From contig CAKUAS010000011.1 in assembly GCA_934636655.1 (NCBI GenBank), forward strand, positions 8,598-72,597: a stretch of 64,000 nucleotides of DNA. Reading direction: 5' to 3'. Numbering within the stretch: position 1 is the stretch's first letter; each line of letters opens with the position of its first letter. The notes beneath the pieces are model-generated. The model was not told the origin of the DNA and ran no database searches. It worked only from the letters and a program-made list of their open reading frames with translations. This stretch comes from an uncultured Oscillospiraceae bacterium (lineage in GTDB: Bacteria > Bacillota > Clostridia > Oscillospirales > Oscillospiraceae). Both the position numbers and the translations under genes were made by a program. Positions 35,968 to 45,008 of the stretch are shown here, piece by piece.

Positions 35968-36666
35968 ATGCGCAAAAGCATTGGTGAAATTTTGAATTTA
36001 AAACGCCGTGAGCTTGGCTTTTCGCAGTCGGAGCTTGCGTCCGTGCTGGCCGGAGACGGCATTGAGGTCACAAATCAGGCAATCTCTAAATGGGAGACCG
36101 GCAGCACTCTGCCGAATGCGAAGCAGTTTCTCGCACTGTGCCGTGCCTTGGAGATCGACGACATTGCCGGTACATTCGGCGGTACAAGTGAAGGCGGCAT
36201 CCTCGCCGGTTTAAATACCCTCGGTCGAAGAAAGGCGCTCGACTATATCGAGCTTCTGCGTGACAGCGGACGATACGGCTTACAACCCGAACCCGTTAAA
36301 ACTCGTATGCTGCCGCTGTATTCGCTGGCTGTTTCGGCCGGTACAGGTCAGTTTCTCGACAGTGAGGATTATGACATGACCGAGGTCGGTCCGGAAGTGC
36401 CGGAAGGCGCAAACTTCGGAGTGCGCGTCGCCGGGGACAGTATGGAGCCGCAATTTCACGACGGTCAGACCGTTTGGGTCAGTCAGCAGCACAGTTTAAT
36501 GACCGGTGAGATCGGCATTTTTCTCTACGACGGCTGCGCCTACTTAAAGCAGCTCGTCGCCGGCGACGGCTATCTCGCTCTGCATTCGCTCAACCCCGAA
36601 TATCCCGATATCCGCATATCCCCCACCCTGCCGCTGCGCGTGCTCGGCAAGGTGCTCGCAGCATAA
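35968..36666 (+). CDS. LexA/CI-like repressor: XRE helix-turn-helix with S24 peptidase domain
   Basis: 232 aa. Residues 1-66 are a Cro/CI-type helix-turn-helix (FSQSELASVLAGDGIEVTNQAISKWETG). Residues 115-230 are an S24 domain: scissile Ala124-Gly125 in AVSAGTGQF, nucleophile Ser158 in GDSMEPQFHDGQTVWV, general base Lys194 in AYLKQLV. RecA-stimulated self-cleavage is thus plausible. Resembles phage CI or ImmR-LexA hybrids; no phage genes are nearby. ATG at 35968 has AAAGGAG seven bases upstream. Confidence 0.92.
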   Translation: MRKSIGEILNLKRRELGFSQSELASVLAGDGIEVTNQAISKWETGSTLPNAKQFLALCRALEIDDIAGTFGGTSEGGILAGLNTLGRRKALDYIELLRDSGRYGLQPEPVKTRMLPLYSLAVSAGTGQFLDSEDYDMTEVGPEVPEGANFGVRVAGDSMEPQFHDGQTVWVSQQHSLMTGEIGIFLYDGCAYLKQLVAGDGYLALHSLNPEYPDIRISPTLPLRVLGKVLAA

Positions 36667-36670
36667 AGGG

Positions 36671-36709
36671 CATGAAAAAACACCGCTCGTTGAGCGGTGT
36701 TTTTTCATG
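36671..36709. terminator. Terminator between repressor and rplT
   Basis: 18-bp stem (36671-36688 with 36692-36709) with A6 and T6 flanks, serving both convergent units. Confidence 0.88.
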
Positions 36710-36724
36710 TGTAAATAAATCAAA

Positions 36725-37078
36725 TTACTTTGCAGCCTTTGCCTTCTCGCACAGGACGGTGAAAGCGGCGGGATCGTGGATAGCGGTCTCGGACAGCATC
36801 TTGCGGTTCATATCGATACCGGCAAGCTTCAGGCCGTGCATGAAGGTGGAGTAGTTCATGCCGTTTGCCTTGCATGCCGCGCTGATACGGGTAATCCACA
36901 GCTGACGGAAGTCGCGCTTTTTCTGCTTGCGGCCTACATATGCGTAGCGGCCGGACTTCATCATCTGCTCCTGAGCCATCTTGTAGTGGCGGGACTTGTT
37001 GCCCCAGTAGCCCTTTGCCAGACCAAGGATCTTGTTTCTATGTTTACGGGTCATCATTGCGCCCTTAACTCTTGCCAT
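36725..37078 (-). CDS. rplT: Ribosomal protein L20
   Basis: 117 aa 50S assembly protein. [42 protein letters not shown] and [20 protein letters not shown] are diagnostic. Last gene of infC-rpmI-rplT; in Firmicutes it represses the operon by binding the leader RNA. Ribosome site AGGAGG. Confidence 0.98.
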   Translation of the reverse strand: MARVKGAMMTRKHRNKILGLAKGYWGNKSRHYKMAQEQMMKSGRYAYVGRKQKKRDFRQLWITRISAACKANGMNYSTFMHGLKLAGIDMNRKMLSETAIHDPAAFTVLCEKAKAAK

Positions 37079-37114
37079 TTGTAATTCCTCCTATCAGTAA
37101 CAGTCAGCCCTTAA

Positions 37115-37312
37115 TTATTTGTAAGGGATCATCTTTTTGATGGTTGCCTCGTTGGTAACGTCGGCAATTGCGCCGGAACGCAGACGGCGGCAGCGCTTGG
37201 TGTCCTTCTTGGTGAGGATATGGCTCTTGAACGCATGTGCGCGCTTTACTTTACCGGTCTTGGTGAGATTGAATCTCTTCTTAGCACCGCTATGGGTCTT
37301 AAGTTTAGGCAT
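37115..37312 (-). CDS. rpmI: Ribosomal protein L35
   Basis: 65 aa, very basic 50S protein: [40 protein letters not shown]. Ribosome site AGGAGAAAA. Between infC and rplT as usual. Confidence 0.98.
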   Translation of the reverse strand: MPKLKTHSGAKKRFNLTKTGKVKRAHAFKSHILTKKDTKRCRRLRSGAIADVTNEATIKKMIPYK

Positions 37313-37369
37313 AGTTATTTTCTCCTTCCGTATGCTGCTATTATCAGAATTTCTGTCTGTAATAACCTA

Positions 37370-37960
37370 TCAGTTGTTTTCTTCCGCCTTTGCAGCGGCC
37401 TCAGCCTGCTTCTTGGCGGCTTCCTTCTGCGCCTTCTTGACTGCCGCGGCAGACTTCGGGGACAGGAACATGGACATGTTGCGCCCTTCAAGCTTGGGAG
37501 CCTTATCAAGGTTTGCAACCTCTTCGCATTTTGCCGCGAAGTCGCGCAGGATGACCTCACCCAGATGAGTGTGCGCCATTTCTCTGCCACGGAAGCGGAT
37601 TGAGACCTTGACCCTGTCGCCGTCGGAAAGGAACTTGAGCGCGCTCTTGAGCTTCGTGTTCAGGTCGTTCTCGCCGATGCCGGGAGACATGCGGATCTCC
37701 TTGACCTCCATGACACGCTGGTTCTTCTTGGCTTCCTTTTCGCGCTTGGACTGCTCAAAGCGGTACTTGCCGTAGTCCATGATCTTGCAGACGGGGGGCT
37801 TTGCCATCGGGGATATCTTGACCAGGTCAAGCTCCTTCTCCTCCGCAATTTTCATGGCGGCTTCCGCGGACATAATGCCAAGCTGCTCGCCGTCGTCACC
37901 TATAACGCGTATTTCCTTGTCGAGGATCTCTTCATTGATCTCATGATTCACGCTTGCGAT
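37370..37960 (-). CDS. infC: Translation initiation factor IF-3, with a likely AUC start
   Basis: 196 aa factor preventing premature 30S-50S joining and policing start-codon choice. INEEILDKEIRVIGDDGEQLGIM marks the N domain; PPVCKIMDYGKYRFEQSKREKEAKK the linker; KVSIRFRGREMAHTHLGEVIL the C domain. GTG at 37949-37951 lies 18 bases from the GGAGGTG site, too far; the in-frame ATC at 37958-37960 lies nine bases from it. Rare AUU/AUC starts are a known self-control feature of infC. The C-terminal tail after 170 is an Ala/Lys/Glu-rich extension. Confidence 0.93.
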   Translation of the reverse strand: MASVNHEINEEILDKEIRVIGDDGEQLGIMSAEAAMKIAEEKELDLVKISPMAKPPVCKIMDYGKYRFEQSKREKEAKKNQRVMEVKEIRMSPGIGENDLNTKLKSALKFLSDGDRVKVSIRFRGREMAHTHLGEVILRDFAAKCEEVANLDKAPKLEGRNMSMFLSPKSAAAVKKAQKEAAKKQAEAAAKAEENN

Positions 37961-38104
37961 TGTAAAACACCTCCATAATGCAAAAAACGGATGCCTGACA
38001 GCATCCGCGCAAACAAAGCCCCATTTGGAGCGATGCTATTGACCGAAGCGCGCCTCTTGCGGCTCGGTGAGGTCGGGGATGCCGTACCTACTTTGTTTTC
38101 AGCT
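37961..38104 (-). ncRNA. infC operon leader with transcription attenuator (L20 leader type)
   Basis: Between the promoter and infC lies a structured RNA. Its end is an intrinsic terminator: CGGATGC (complement of 38001-38007) pairs with GCATCCG (37988-37994), followed by a T6 run (37982-37987). Upstream the RNA has GGCATCC (complement of 38077-38083), which can pair with GGATGC and break the terminator. This two-state layout, before infC-rpmI-rplT, fits the L20 leader by which L20 limits its own synthesis. Confidence 0.82.
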
Positions 38105-38109
38105 CTATT

Positions 38110-38138
38110 AATATATCAGCACATTCTCATATTGTCAA
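38110..38138 (-). promoter_or_regulatory. infC operon promoter
   Basis: Minus-strand TTGACA (38133-38138), 17-bp spacer, TATATT (38110-38115). Confidence 0.88.
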
Positions 38139-38153
38139 GACTTTTTTGCGGGA

Positions 38154-38184
38154 ATTCACGGCGGAGGGACACTCCGCCGTGAAT
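38154..38184. terminator. Hairpin between the deoC unit and the infC promoter
   Basis: Perfect 13-bp stem (38154-38166 with 38172-38184), 5-base loop. The minus-strand T-run is poor, so termination may be incomplete or the hairpin may protect the 3' end. Confidence 0.55.
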
Positions 38185-38187
38185 GAT

Positions 38188-38370
38188 TTAATCATCACTT
38201 TTTCTGTGAAAAGCATAATAGGCAAAATACGCCGCCGCACTGCCCGTGAGCACGCTCCAGATGCTTGCCCAGCTCTGTGAACGCGGAGCGATGAAATACG
38301 ATCCGACGACCAGCAGTACCGCTGACAGTATGAACCCGATTATGCTCAGCGCTCTGCCAGGTTTACGCAT
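38188..38370 (-). CDS. Small two-helix membrane protein
   Basis: 60 aa if started at the ATG at 38368-38370: MRKPGRALSIIGFILSAVLL onward. One clear membrane helix (residues 8-28) and a second weaker one (about 38-53), with a charged end HRKSDD. A longer frame to 38436 would overlap deoC and is less likely. It starts 19 bp after the deoC stop on the same strand. Not recognised. Confidence 0.55.
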   Translation of the reverse strand: MRKPGRALSIIGFILSAVLLVVGSYFIAPRSQSWASIWSVLTGSAAAYFAYYAFHRKSDD

Positions 38371-38389
38371 TGGCTCACCGAACGCTTTC

Positions 38390-39082
38390 TCAGTAGTTTT
38401 CGCCGTCTGCGGAATCATTGGCGCTTTCACGCTCAAGCTCCATTGCGAGCTTGACTATGCGGCTCGTACCGAGACGGGTAGCGCCGAGGGCAATGAAGTC
38501 CTCCGCATCCTCGAGCGAGGCGATGCCGCCGGCTGCCTTGACCTGAAGACTGTCGGGACTGCAGCGGCGCAGGAGCTCAACATCATGACGGGTAGCTCCG
38601 CCCTTGCTGAAGCCGGTCGAGGTCTTTATAAAGTCCGCGCCGCACTCGGAAACGATGGTGCAAAGGCGCATTTTCTCTTCATCGGTCAGCAGACAGCACT
38701 CGATTATGACCTTGAGCACCTTGCCGAGGCATGAGCGGCGCACGGCCTTGATATCTTCGGCAACGTCCTCCCAGCAGCCATCCTTGACCATGGAGAGGTT
38801 AATGACCATGTCTATTTCGTCCGCGCCGTTGGCAACGGCATCGGCAGCCTCAAAGGCCTTTGCCGCCGAGGACATATAGCCGTTCGGGAAGCCGATGACG
38901 GTGCATATCTTCATTCTGTCGCCGACATAGCGCTTTGCGCCCGGAACGTGGCAGGGCGGAATGCACACCGACGCGCAGCCGTATTTTATTGCCTGATCAC
39001 AGAGCTTTCTTATCTCTGCCTCGGTGCAGTCGACGCGCAGCAGAGTGTGGTCGCAGTATGCCAGCAGTTCTTTTATATCCAT
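38390..39082 (-). CDS. deoC: Deoxyribose-phosphate aldolase
   Basis: 230 aa class I aldolase splitting 2-deoxyribose 5-phosphate into glyceraldehyde 3-phosphate and acetaldehyde. DHTLLRVDCTEAEI near the N-terminus, TVIGFPNGYMSSAAKAFEA, Schiff-base lysine region FIKTSTGFSKGGAT and VKAAGGIASLEDAEDFIALGATRLGTSRI. ATG at 39080-39082 with AAGGAAC nine bases upstream; the longer frame to 39118 is rejected. No other deo genes are close. Confidence 0.95.
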   Translation of the reverse strand: MDIKELLAYCDHTLLRVDCTEAEIRKLCDQAIKYGCASVCIPPCHVPGAKRYVGDRMKICTVIGFPNGYMSSAAKAFEAADAVANGADEIDMVINLSMVKDGCWEDVAEDIKAVRRSCLGKVLKVIIECCLLTDEEKMRLCTIVSECGADFIKTSTGFSKGGATRHDVELLRRCSPDSLQVKAAGGIASLEDAEDFIALGATRLGTSRIVKLAMELERESANDSADGENY

Positions 39083-39201
39083 AAGTTTTGTTCCTTTCAG
39101 AAATATTGTTGACACCATTATATTTCATTCCGGCGGCATATTCAAGCGTTTGTCCCTAATATACTCTAACAAAAACCATTGACAAGGACAGGAACGAATA
39201 T

Positions 39202-39816
39202 ATGGATGAAAACACAAGCACGAATTTTGCCCAGCTTATAGGCGCAATGACCGCTCCTCCGGTTTTTTCTCACGCATCCCGCGGTGAAAGCTTCTACACC
39301 TTTCCGCTCGAGGTCGCACGGCTGTCCGGTGCAACGGACACGATAAACATCATCGCTCGCTCAGAGCTTTTGAGCGCCGTCGAGGCATCTGATATTGAAA
39401 AGCTCTGCATCACGGGCGAGCTGAGATCGTTCAACAACAAAAGCGGCGAGGGCGCCAAACTCGTCATAACGGTGTTTGCAAAAGAGATATACCCATGCGG
39501 CGGCGACGACACGAATCTCATCCGCCTTACCGGTACGCTGTGCAAGCCGCCGAATCTGCGCGTAACGCCGATGGGGCGGGATATCTGCGACCTGATGCTC
39601 GCAGTCAATCGCAAATACGGACGCTCGGACTATCTGCCGTGCATCACCTGGGGACTAAAAGCCCGAGAGGCGTCCTACTGGGATACGGGCACTACGGTGT
39701 CGCTCGAAGGGCGCATACAGAGCCGCAGCTACATAAAGCTCATCGGCGGAGAGCCGGTCGAGAAGACGGCCTTCGAGGTATCCGTGACGGAGATCGATGA
39801 GCTTACAGATCGTTAA
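39202..39816 (+). CDS. SSB-like protein with two OB-fold regions
   Basis: 204 aa. Residues 108-200 (NLIRLTGTLCKPPNLRVTPMG, LAVNRKYGRSDYLPCITWG, TVSLEGRIQSRSYIKL) have the pattern of a single-stranded DNA-binding OB fold. Residues 12-97 show a weaker, similar pattern (FYTFPLEVARLSGATDTINIIARSE, LCITGELRSFNNK). The acidic C-terminal tip of true SSB is absent. Function may be plasmid- or repair-related SSB, or a paralogue; housekeeping ssb is unlikely. It ends overlapping lysA by 14 bp convergently. Confidence 0.75.
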   Translation: MDENTSTNFAQLIGAMTAPPVFSHASRGESFYTFPLEVARLSGATDTINIIARSELLSAVEASDIEKLCITGELRSFNNKSGEGAKLVITVFAKEIYPCGGDDTNLIRLTGTLCKPPNLRVTPMGRDICDLMLAVNRKYGRSDYLPCITWGLKAREASYWDTGTTVSLEGRIQSRSYIKLIGGEPVEKTAFEVSVTEIDELTDR

Positions 39817-41107
39817 GGCAGATATCCTCAAGGCTCTCGCGGCGCACGGCGACATAGCTCTTGCCTCCCGAGAGCATAACTATCGGCGGGCGCGGAATGC
39901 GGTTGTAATTTGAAGCCATGGAGTAGTTATAAGCGCCCGTGGTGCACACGGCGACGATATCTCCGCGCTTAATCTCCGCGGGAAGCAGGATATTTTCCTG
40001 AATTATATCGCCGCTTTCGCAGCAGCGTCCAACGAGCGAGCAGTGCATCATGTCGGTGTTTTTTGTCTGTTTCGCGGCAAGGCATGTGTACTGCGAGCGG
40101 TAAAGCGCATAGCGTGGATTATCCGTCATACCTCCGTCTATCGAGACATAAGTCTTATAGCCCGGTATATGCTTGACTGAACCGACTGTGTACAGCGTCA
40201 TGCCGGCGTCGGCCACTATTGCTCTGCCAGGCTCCATATGTATATCCGGCATTTTTATGCCGAGCAAGGCGCATTCCGTCTTTACGGCCTGCGCTACCTG
40301 CGCGATTTTTTCTTCGACGTTGAGATACGGGTCGGTGTCGACATATCTCACACCGTAGCCGCCTCCGAAGTCGAGCTCCTGCGCTTCATAGCCGTACTTA
40401 TCCTTTATCTGCGCTATGAACCGGAGCATTATTACCGCCGCTCTTTCAAAAACGTTCTCGGCAAATACCTGAGAACCGACGTGGCAGTGAAAGCCCCTGA
40501 GCTCTATATGCTTCATCCGCAGCGCCGAGGCCGTAAAGGTCTCGGCCTGCCCCGTTTCTATGGCAACGCCGAACTTTGAATCGACCTTGCCCGTGGATAT
40601 TGCTTCATAAGTGTGCGGGTCTATGCCCGGAGTCAGGCGCAGAAGAACACGCTGCACGGTATTGCGCCTTGCAGCTTCAGTCTCTACGGCTTCAAGCTCC
40701 TCTTTATTGTCAATGACAAAGCAGCCCACCCCCTTATCCATGGCAAAGCGGATATCGGCATCCGTCTTGTTATTGCCGTGGAAATACGCATTTTCCATCG
40801 GGTATCCGGCCGCCGCGGCCGTATAGATCTCGCCGCTTGAGACAACGTCAATACCCATTTCCTCCTCGCGCATTATCTCATAAACGCGTTTGAAGGAATT
40901 TGCCTTGCTCGCGTAGAGCGCCTTTGCGCTGTCTCCGAAATATTTTTTGAACGCGCGGCAGTACACTCTGCAATTATGGCGCAATCTGTCCTCATCCATG
41001 AGATACAGCGGAGTTCCGTACCTTTCGGCAAGCTCCGCCGTATCCTGTCCGGCAAAGCGGAGCACACCGTCATCGCCGCGGCTTATGTTATCGCATATCA
41101 TACTCAT
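39803..41107 (-). CDS. lysA: Diaminopimelate decarboxylase
   Basis: 434 aa PLP enzyme making lysine from meso-diaminopimelate. Schiff-base lysine in ALYASKANSFKRV (about residue 67), FHCHVGSQ near 205, ELDFGGGYGVRYV near 245, EPGRAIVADAGMTLYTVG near 300, GRCCESGDII near 360. Start at 41105-41107 with a second ATG two codons later. Monocistronic or coupled with the VOC gene 16 bp upstream. Confidence 0.96.
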   Translation of the reverse strand: MSMICDNISRGDDGVLRFAGQDTAELAERYGTPLYLMDEDRLRHNCRVYCRAFKKYFGDSAKALYASKANSFKRVYEIMREEEMGIDVVSSGEIYTAAAAGYPMENAYFHGNNKTDADIRFAMDKGVGCFVIDNKEELEAVETEAARRNTVQRVLLRLTPGIDPHTYEAISTGKVDSKFGVAIETGQAETFTASALRMKHIELRGFHCHVGSQVFAENVFERAAVIMLRFIAQIKDKYGYEAQELDFGGGYGVRYVDTDPYLNVEEKIAQVAQAVKTECALLGIKMPDIHMEPGRAIVADAGMTLYTVGSVKHIPGYKTYVSIDGGMTDNPRYALYRSQYTCLAAKQTKNTDMMHCSLVGRCCESGDIIQENILLPAEIKRGDIVAVCTTGAYNYSMASNYNRIPRPPIVMLSGGKSYVAVRRESLEDICLNDL

Positions 41108-41123
41108 ATCGCTTATCCGCCCT

Positions 41124-41492
41124 TCACTTTCTCGGCGGGATTATCTCTATCCAGTAGCCGTCGGGGTCTTCGAGGAAATAGATTCCCATTTTCGGATTCT
41201 CAAAGCATATGCAGCCGAGTTTTTCGTGCTTTGCATGGGCTTTTTCCATATCGTCGGCAACAAATGCGAGGTGGAACTCCTGTTCGCCGAGATCATACGG
41301 CGTATCGCGGTCGCGCAGCCATGTGAGCTCGAGCGTGAAATCGGTCACTCCGTCTCCGAGGTAGACAAGCTTGAAGCTGCCGTCGGCGGCGTTTTTCTCG
41401 CGTACGGGTTTTAGTCCGAGGGCCTCGTCGTAAAATTTAAGACTGCGGTCAAGATCGAACACATTGAAATTAAAGTGATTGAATGAAAACAT
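41124..41492 (-). CDS. VOC family protein (glyoxalase I-like)
   Basis: 122 aa. Two beta-alpha-beta-beta-beta modules with metal ligands as in glyoxalase I: His5 in FNHFNFNV, Glu in FTLELTW, His in EFHLAFVA and Glu in GYWIEIIPP. RSLKFYDEALGLKPVR is the family helix. May detoxify methylglyoxal, but VOC members vary; glutathione is not expected in Clostridia. Confidence 0.88.
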   Translation of the reverse strand: MFSFNHFNFNVFDLDRSLKFYDEALGLKPVREKNAADGSFKLVYLGDGVTDFTLELTWLRDRDTPYDLGEQEFHLAFVADDMEKAHAKHEKLGCICFENPKMGIYFLEDPDGYWIEIIPPRK

Positions 41493-41623
41493 ACTGCACC
41501 CCCTGCGTTTATTTCCCTTATATTTTATTATGTTTCCGCGCGCGATGCAAGCAAAAAACTTATTGGCATTTGCCCTTATGTGCTTTATAATGTAAGTTGA
41601 AAAAATATTTGCGGAGTGCTGAT

Positions 41624-43561
41624 ATGAACTATTCCGAACTTATAGACAAATACGTTCCCTCTGACGATGTTTTCCTGTTTAACACCGGCTGCGCGCAAAA
41701 GGCCTGGCTGCTGCTCGGCTGCCGGTATATTGAAGAGGAAAAACTGCACCGCTTCGCGGTTTGGGCGCCGAATGCAAAGAGCGTTTCGCTCGTCGGTGAC
41801 TTTAACGGATGGGATATGACACACACTCCTATGGAAAAACGCGGCGGCATATGGTACTGCTTCGTAGAGGGGCTGTCTAACGGCGATCTGTATAAATACT
41901 GCGTGACGACGGCCGCGGGCAAAACCGTGTGGAAATCCGATCCCTTTGCGCAGTGGTCGCAGTCGGGCGTGAACACCGCATCTATGGTGTGGACAGGCTC
42001 GCATGTCTGGCGCGACGAAAAATTCATGCAGAACCGTACATGTCAGAATTGCTTTGAAAGCCCCATGTCGATATACGAAATGCACCTTGGCTCATGGAAG
42101 ACTCCGGAGGGCGGCGTGAATTACGCCTCCATCGCGCCTGAGCTCGCAGAGTATTGCACGGAAATGGGCTATACGCACATTGAGCTCATGCCGCTGACGG
42201 AGTACCCGTATCCCGGCTCGTGGGGCTATCAGGTAACGGGCTACTACGCGCCGACGAGCCGTTACGGAACGCCGGACGAGTTTGCCGAGTTTATCGACAC
42301 CATGCACAGCGCCGGCATAGGCGTTATCATGGACTGGGTACCCGCGCATTTTCCGCGCGATGAGCACGGCCTTGCCGAGTTTGACGGCACACGCCTTTTT
42401 GAGTGCAAGGAAGAGCGCATGGCCTCACATCCCGAGTGGGGCACGCTGATATTTGACTACGACATGCCGGAGGTCCAGTCGTTTCTCATATCATCGGCCT
42501 GCTTCTTCTTTGAAAAATACCATATCGACGGTATCCGCGTTGATGCCGTATCCTCAATGCTGTACTTAAACTACGGCCGAAAAGAAGGCGAATACACCAA
42601 AAACCGTGACGGCGGCAATATCAATCTCGGCGCTGTGAGCTTTCTGAAGAAGCTCAACACCGCCGTTCTGTCGAGCTTTCCAGGCACTGTCACCGTCGCC
42701 GAGGAGTCGACGTCCTATCCAATGGTCACGATGCCGCCCTCCGTCGGCGGGCTCGGCTTCAGCTTCAAGTGGGACATGGGATACATGCACGACACGCTCG
42801 ACTATTTTTCGGTCGATCCACTGTTCCGTAAGGGCTGCCACGATAAGCTTACGTTTTCCATGATGTACGCATTCTCGGAAAACTTTATCCTTGCCTACTC
42901 GCACGATGAGGTGGTGCACGGCAAAAAATCGATGCTGGACAAAATGTTCGGCAGCTACGAGCAGAAGTTTGCGACGCTGCGCGCACTGTACGGCTATCAA
43001 TTTGCCCATCCCGGCAAGAAGCTGTGCTTTATGGGCTCGGAGTTCGGCCAGTTTATCGAGTGGAACTATCAGCAGGAGCTCGACTGGCTGCTGCTGGACT
43101 ACCCTATGCATGAAAAGCTGCGCGAATACTACGCAGCACTCAACAAGCTCTATCGCGCATGCCCGGCGCTGTACGAGATAGACAAGTCCTGGGACGGCTT
43201 CAAGTGGCTGAATGTTAACGACAGTGCACTAAGCTCCATAGCCTTCCTGCGCTCGGCAAAGCCGGAAAGTGAAAGCTATCTCATCTGCGCGTGCAACTTC
43301 ATTCCGAACGAGCACAATGGATTTGTGATAGGACTTCCTCAGTCGGGTACTCTGCGTGAGGTGCTTTCAAGCGACGATATAAGATTCGGCGGAAATGGTT
43401 TACATAATTCAAAAGCTGTTTTCAGCCGTGATACGGGCTTTGCCGATCTGCCCTACAGCGCGGCTATAGATCTGCCGCCGCTGTCGACAGTTTATTTTGA
43501 ATACATTCCGGAAAGGATGGCTGATAATAATGAAAAAGCAGTTCAGAAGCATTCTAAATGA
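41624..43561 (+). CDS. glgB: 1,4-alpha-glucan branching enzyme
   Basis: 645 aa glycogen branching enzyme. N-terminal CBM48 (RFAVWAPNAKSVSLVGDFNGWD), then GH13 with YEMHLGSWK, GVIMDWVPAHFPRDEHGL, DGIRVDAVSSMLYL (nucleophile Asp), TVAEEST (acid Glu) and AYSHDEVVHGKKSM (third Asp), and a C-terminal all-beta end. ATG at 41624 has GGAG seven bases upstream; a TTG nine codons earlier is not used. Its end overlaps glgA by 32 bp, so the two are coupled. Confidence 0.96.
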   Translation: MNYSELIDKYVPSDDVFLFNTGCAQKAWLLLGCRYIEEEKLHRFAVWAPNAKSVSLVGDFNGWDMTHTPMEKRGGIWYCFVEGLSNGDLYKYCVTTAAGKTVWKSDPFAQWSQSGVNTASMVWTGSHVWRDEKFMQNRTCQNCFESPMSIYEMHLGSWKTPEGGVNYASIAPELAEYCTEMGYTHIELMPLTEYPYPGSWGYQVTGYYAPTSRYGTPDEFAEFIDTMHSAGIGVIMDWVPAHFPRDEHGLAEFDGTRLFECKEERMASHPEWGTLIFDYDMPEVQSFLISSACFFFEKYHIDGIRVDAVSSMLYLNYGRKEGEYTKNRDGGNINLGAVSFLKKLNTAVLSSFPGTVTVAEESTSYPMVTMPPSVGGLGFSFKWDMGYMHDTLDYFSVDPLFRKGCHDKLTFSMMYAFSENFILAYSHDEVVHGKKSMLDKMFGSYEQKFATLRALYGYQFAHPGKKLCFMGSEFGQFIEWNYQQELDWLLLDYPMHEKLREYYAALNKLYRACPALYEIDKSWDGFKWLNVNDSALSSIAFLRSAKPESESYLICACNFIPNEHNGFVIGLPQSGTLREVLSSDDIRFGGNGLHNSKAVFSRDTGFADLPYSAAIDLPPLSTVYFEYIPERMADNNEKAVQKHSK

Positions 43562-45008
43562 AAAGGGCCGCAAAGAGCTTCCAAACATTCTGCTCGCAGC
43601 GGCCGAGTGCGCACCTCTCTCCAAAACCGGCGGCCTTGCCGACGTTGTCGGAACACTGCCGAAGGCGCTTAAAAAGCTCGGCTTCGACGCGAGGGTCATC
43701 ACGCCGTATCACCGCTGCATAAAGGACAGATACGCAGATCGTGTCGAGCATATGTTCGATTTTTATGTAAACCTCGGCTGGCGCACGCAGTACTGCGGCA
43801 TAGAGCGGCTCGTGCTCGACGATGTGTGCATTTATCTTGTTGACAGCGAGTTTTACTTCGGCGATAAAATTTACCGCGGCGGCCAGGCCGAGGGCGAGCA
43901 GTACGCATTCTTTACGCGTGCCGTGCTCGATGCCATACCGAACCTCGGTTTCGCTCCCGACATAGTCCACTGCAACGACTGGCACACGGCCATGCTCCCT
44001 ATGCTGGCAAAGACGCAGTACTGCGGCGCGATGCAAAGCTCCCTACGCTGGCTGCTGACGATACACAACATTGCGTATCAGGGCAAATTTGGCTTTGACT
44101 ACGTTCAGGATCTGCTCGGCGTCGAGGATAAATACTACACGCCGGAGTTTATGGAGCTCAACGGCTGCGCAAGCTTTCTCAAGGCCGGCTGCGTGTTTGC
44201 CGACAGGATAAATACCGTCAGCCCAACCTACGCAAACGAGATCAAGACAGCCTACTTCGGCGAGGGTCTCGAAGGTATACTTTCGGCGCGCTCAAACGAG
44301 CTTTCCGGCATAATAAACGGCATCGACACAAAGGTGTTTAACCCCTACACGGACCCGGCGCTGCCCGCAAGATATCACAAGGGCAGGCTCAACGGCAAAA
44401 AATTATGTAAACTTGAACTCCAGCGTGATTTCGGACTTGAGCAGCGCGAGGAGGCGCCCATATTCGCAATGGTCACGCGCATGACCGAGCAGAAGGGTTT
44501 TGACCTTGTCGAGCGCATGCTCGATGAGATCATGCAGTATAACGACATGCAGTTTTTCATGCTCGGCAGCGGCGACAAGGAATACGAAACCTTCATGCGA
44601 GAGGCTGAGGCACGCTATAAGGGCAGGCTGTGCGCTTACATTGGCTATAACGAAGAGTTATCGCATCGAGTGTACGCCGGAGCGGATTTCCTGCTCATGC
44701 CCTCGCGCTTTGAGCCATGCGGCCTTTCGCAGATGATCGCCATGCGCTACGGCACACTGCCCATCGTGCGAGAAACAGGCGGTCTCAAGGATTCGGTGAA
44801 GCCTTACAATCAATTCACCGGCGAGGGTACTGGCTTCTCCTTTGCCGATTTTAACGCCCACGAGATGAAGGCCGCGGTTCTGCTCGCTCTCGACTGCTAT
44901 CACAAGCCCGAGGTCATGCAGTCGCTCATCCGTCAGGCTATGGAGGCCGATTTCAGCTTTGACCGCTCCTCGGAAGAATACGCAATGCTTTATCTATGGA
45001 TGCTTTGA
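43530..45008 (+). CDS. glgA: Glycogen synthase
   Basis: 492 aa GT5 enzyme adding glucose from ADP-glucose. N-terminal ILLAAAECAPLSKTGGLADVVGTLPKAL with the KTGGL donor site, HCNDWHTAMLP, TIHNIAYQGKF, then GTB C domain with RMTEQKGFDLVE and PSRFEPCGLSQMIAMRYGTLPIVRETGGL. ATG at 43530 is chosen; the frame opens at 43497, inside glgB. Its stop overlaps the GH13 start by 13 bp. glgC is not in this window. Confidence 0.95.
   Translation: MKKQFRSILNEKGRKELPNILLAAAECAPLSKTGGLADVVGTLPKALKKLGFDARVITPYHRCIKDRYADRVEHMFDFYVNLGWRTQYCGIERLVLDDVCIYLVDSEFYFGDKIYRGGQAEGEQYAFFTRAVLDAIPNLGFAPDIVHCNDWHTAMLPMLAKTQYCGAMQSSLRWLLTIHNIAYQGKFGFDYVQDLLGVEDKYYTPEFMELNGCASFLKAGCVFADRINTVSPTYANEIKTAYFGEGLEGILSARSNELSGIINGIDTKVFNPYTDPALPARYHKGRLNGKKLCKLELQRDFGLEQREEAPIFAMVTRMTEQKGFDLVERMLDEIMQYNDMQFFMLGSGDKEYETFMREAEARYKGRLCAYIGYNEELSHRVYAGADFLLMPSRFEPCGLSQMIAMRYGTLPIVRETGGLKDSVKPYNQFTGEGTGFSFADFNAHEMKAAVLLALDCYHKPEVMQSLIRQAMEADFSFDRSSEEYAMLYLWML

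Noticed and set aside
40947..41414. 155-codon plus-strand frame across lysA and the VOC gene
   Set aside because: Antisense of both genes with no supporting signals.
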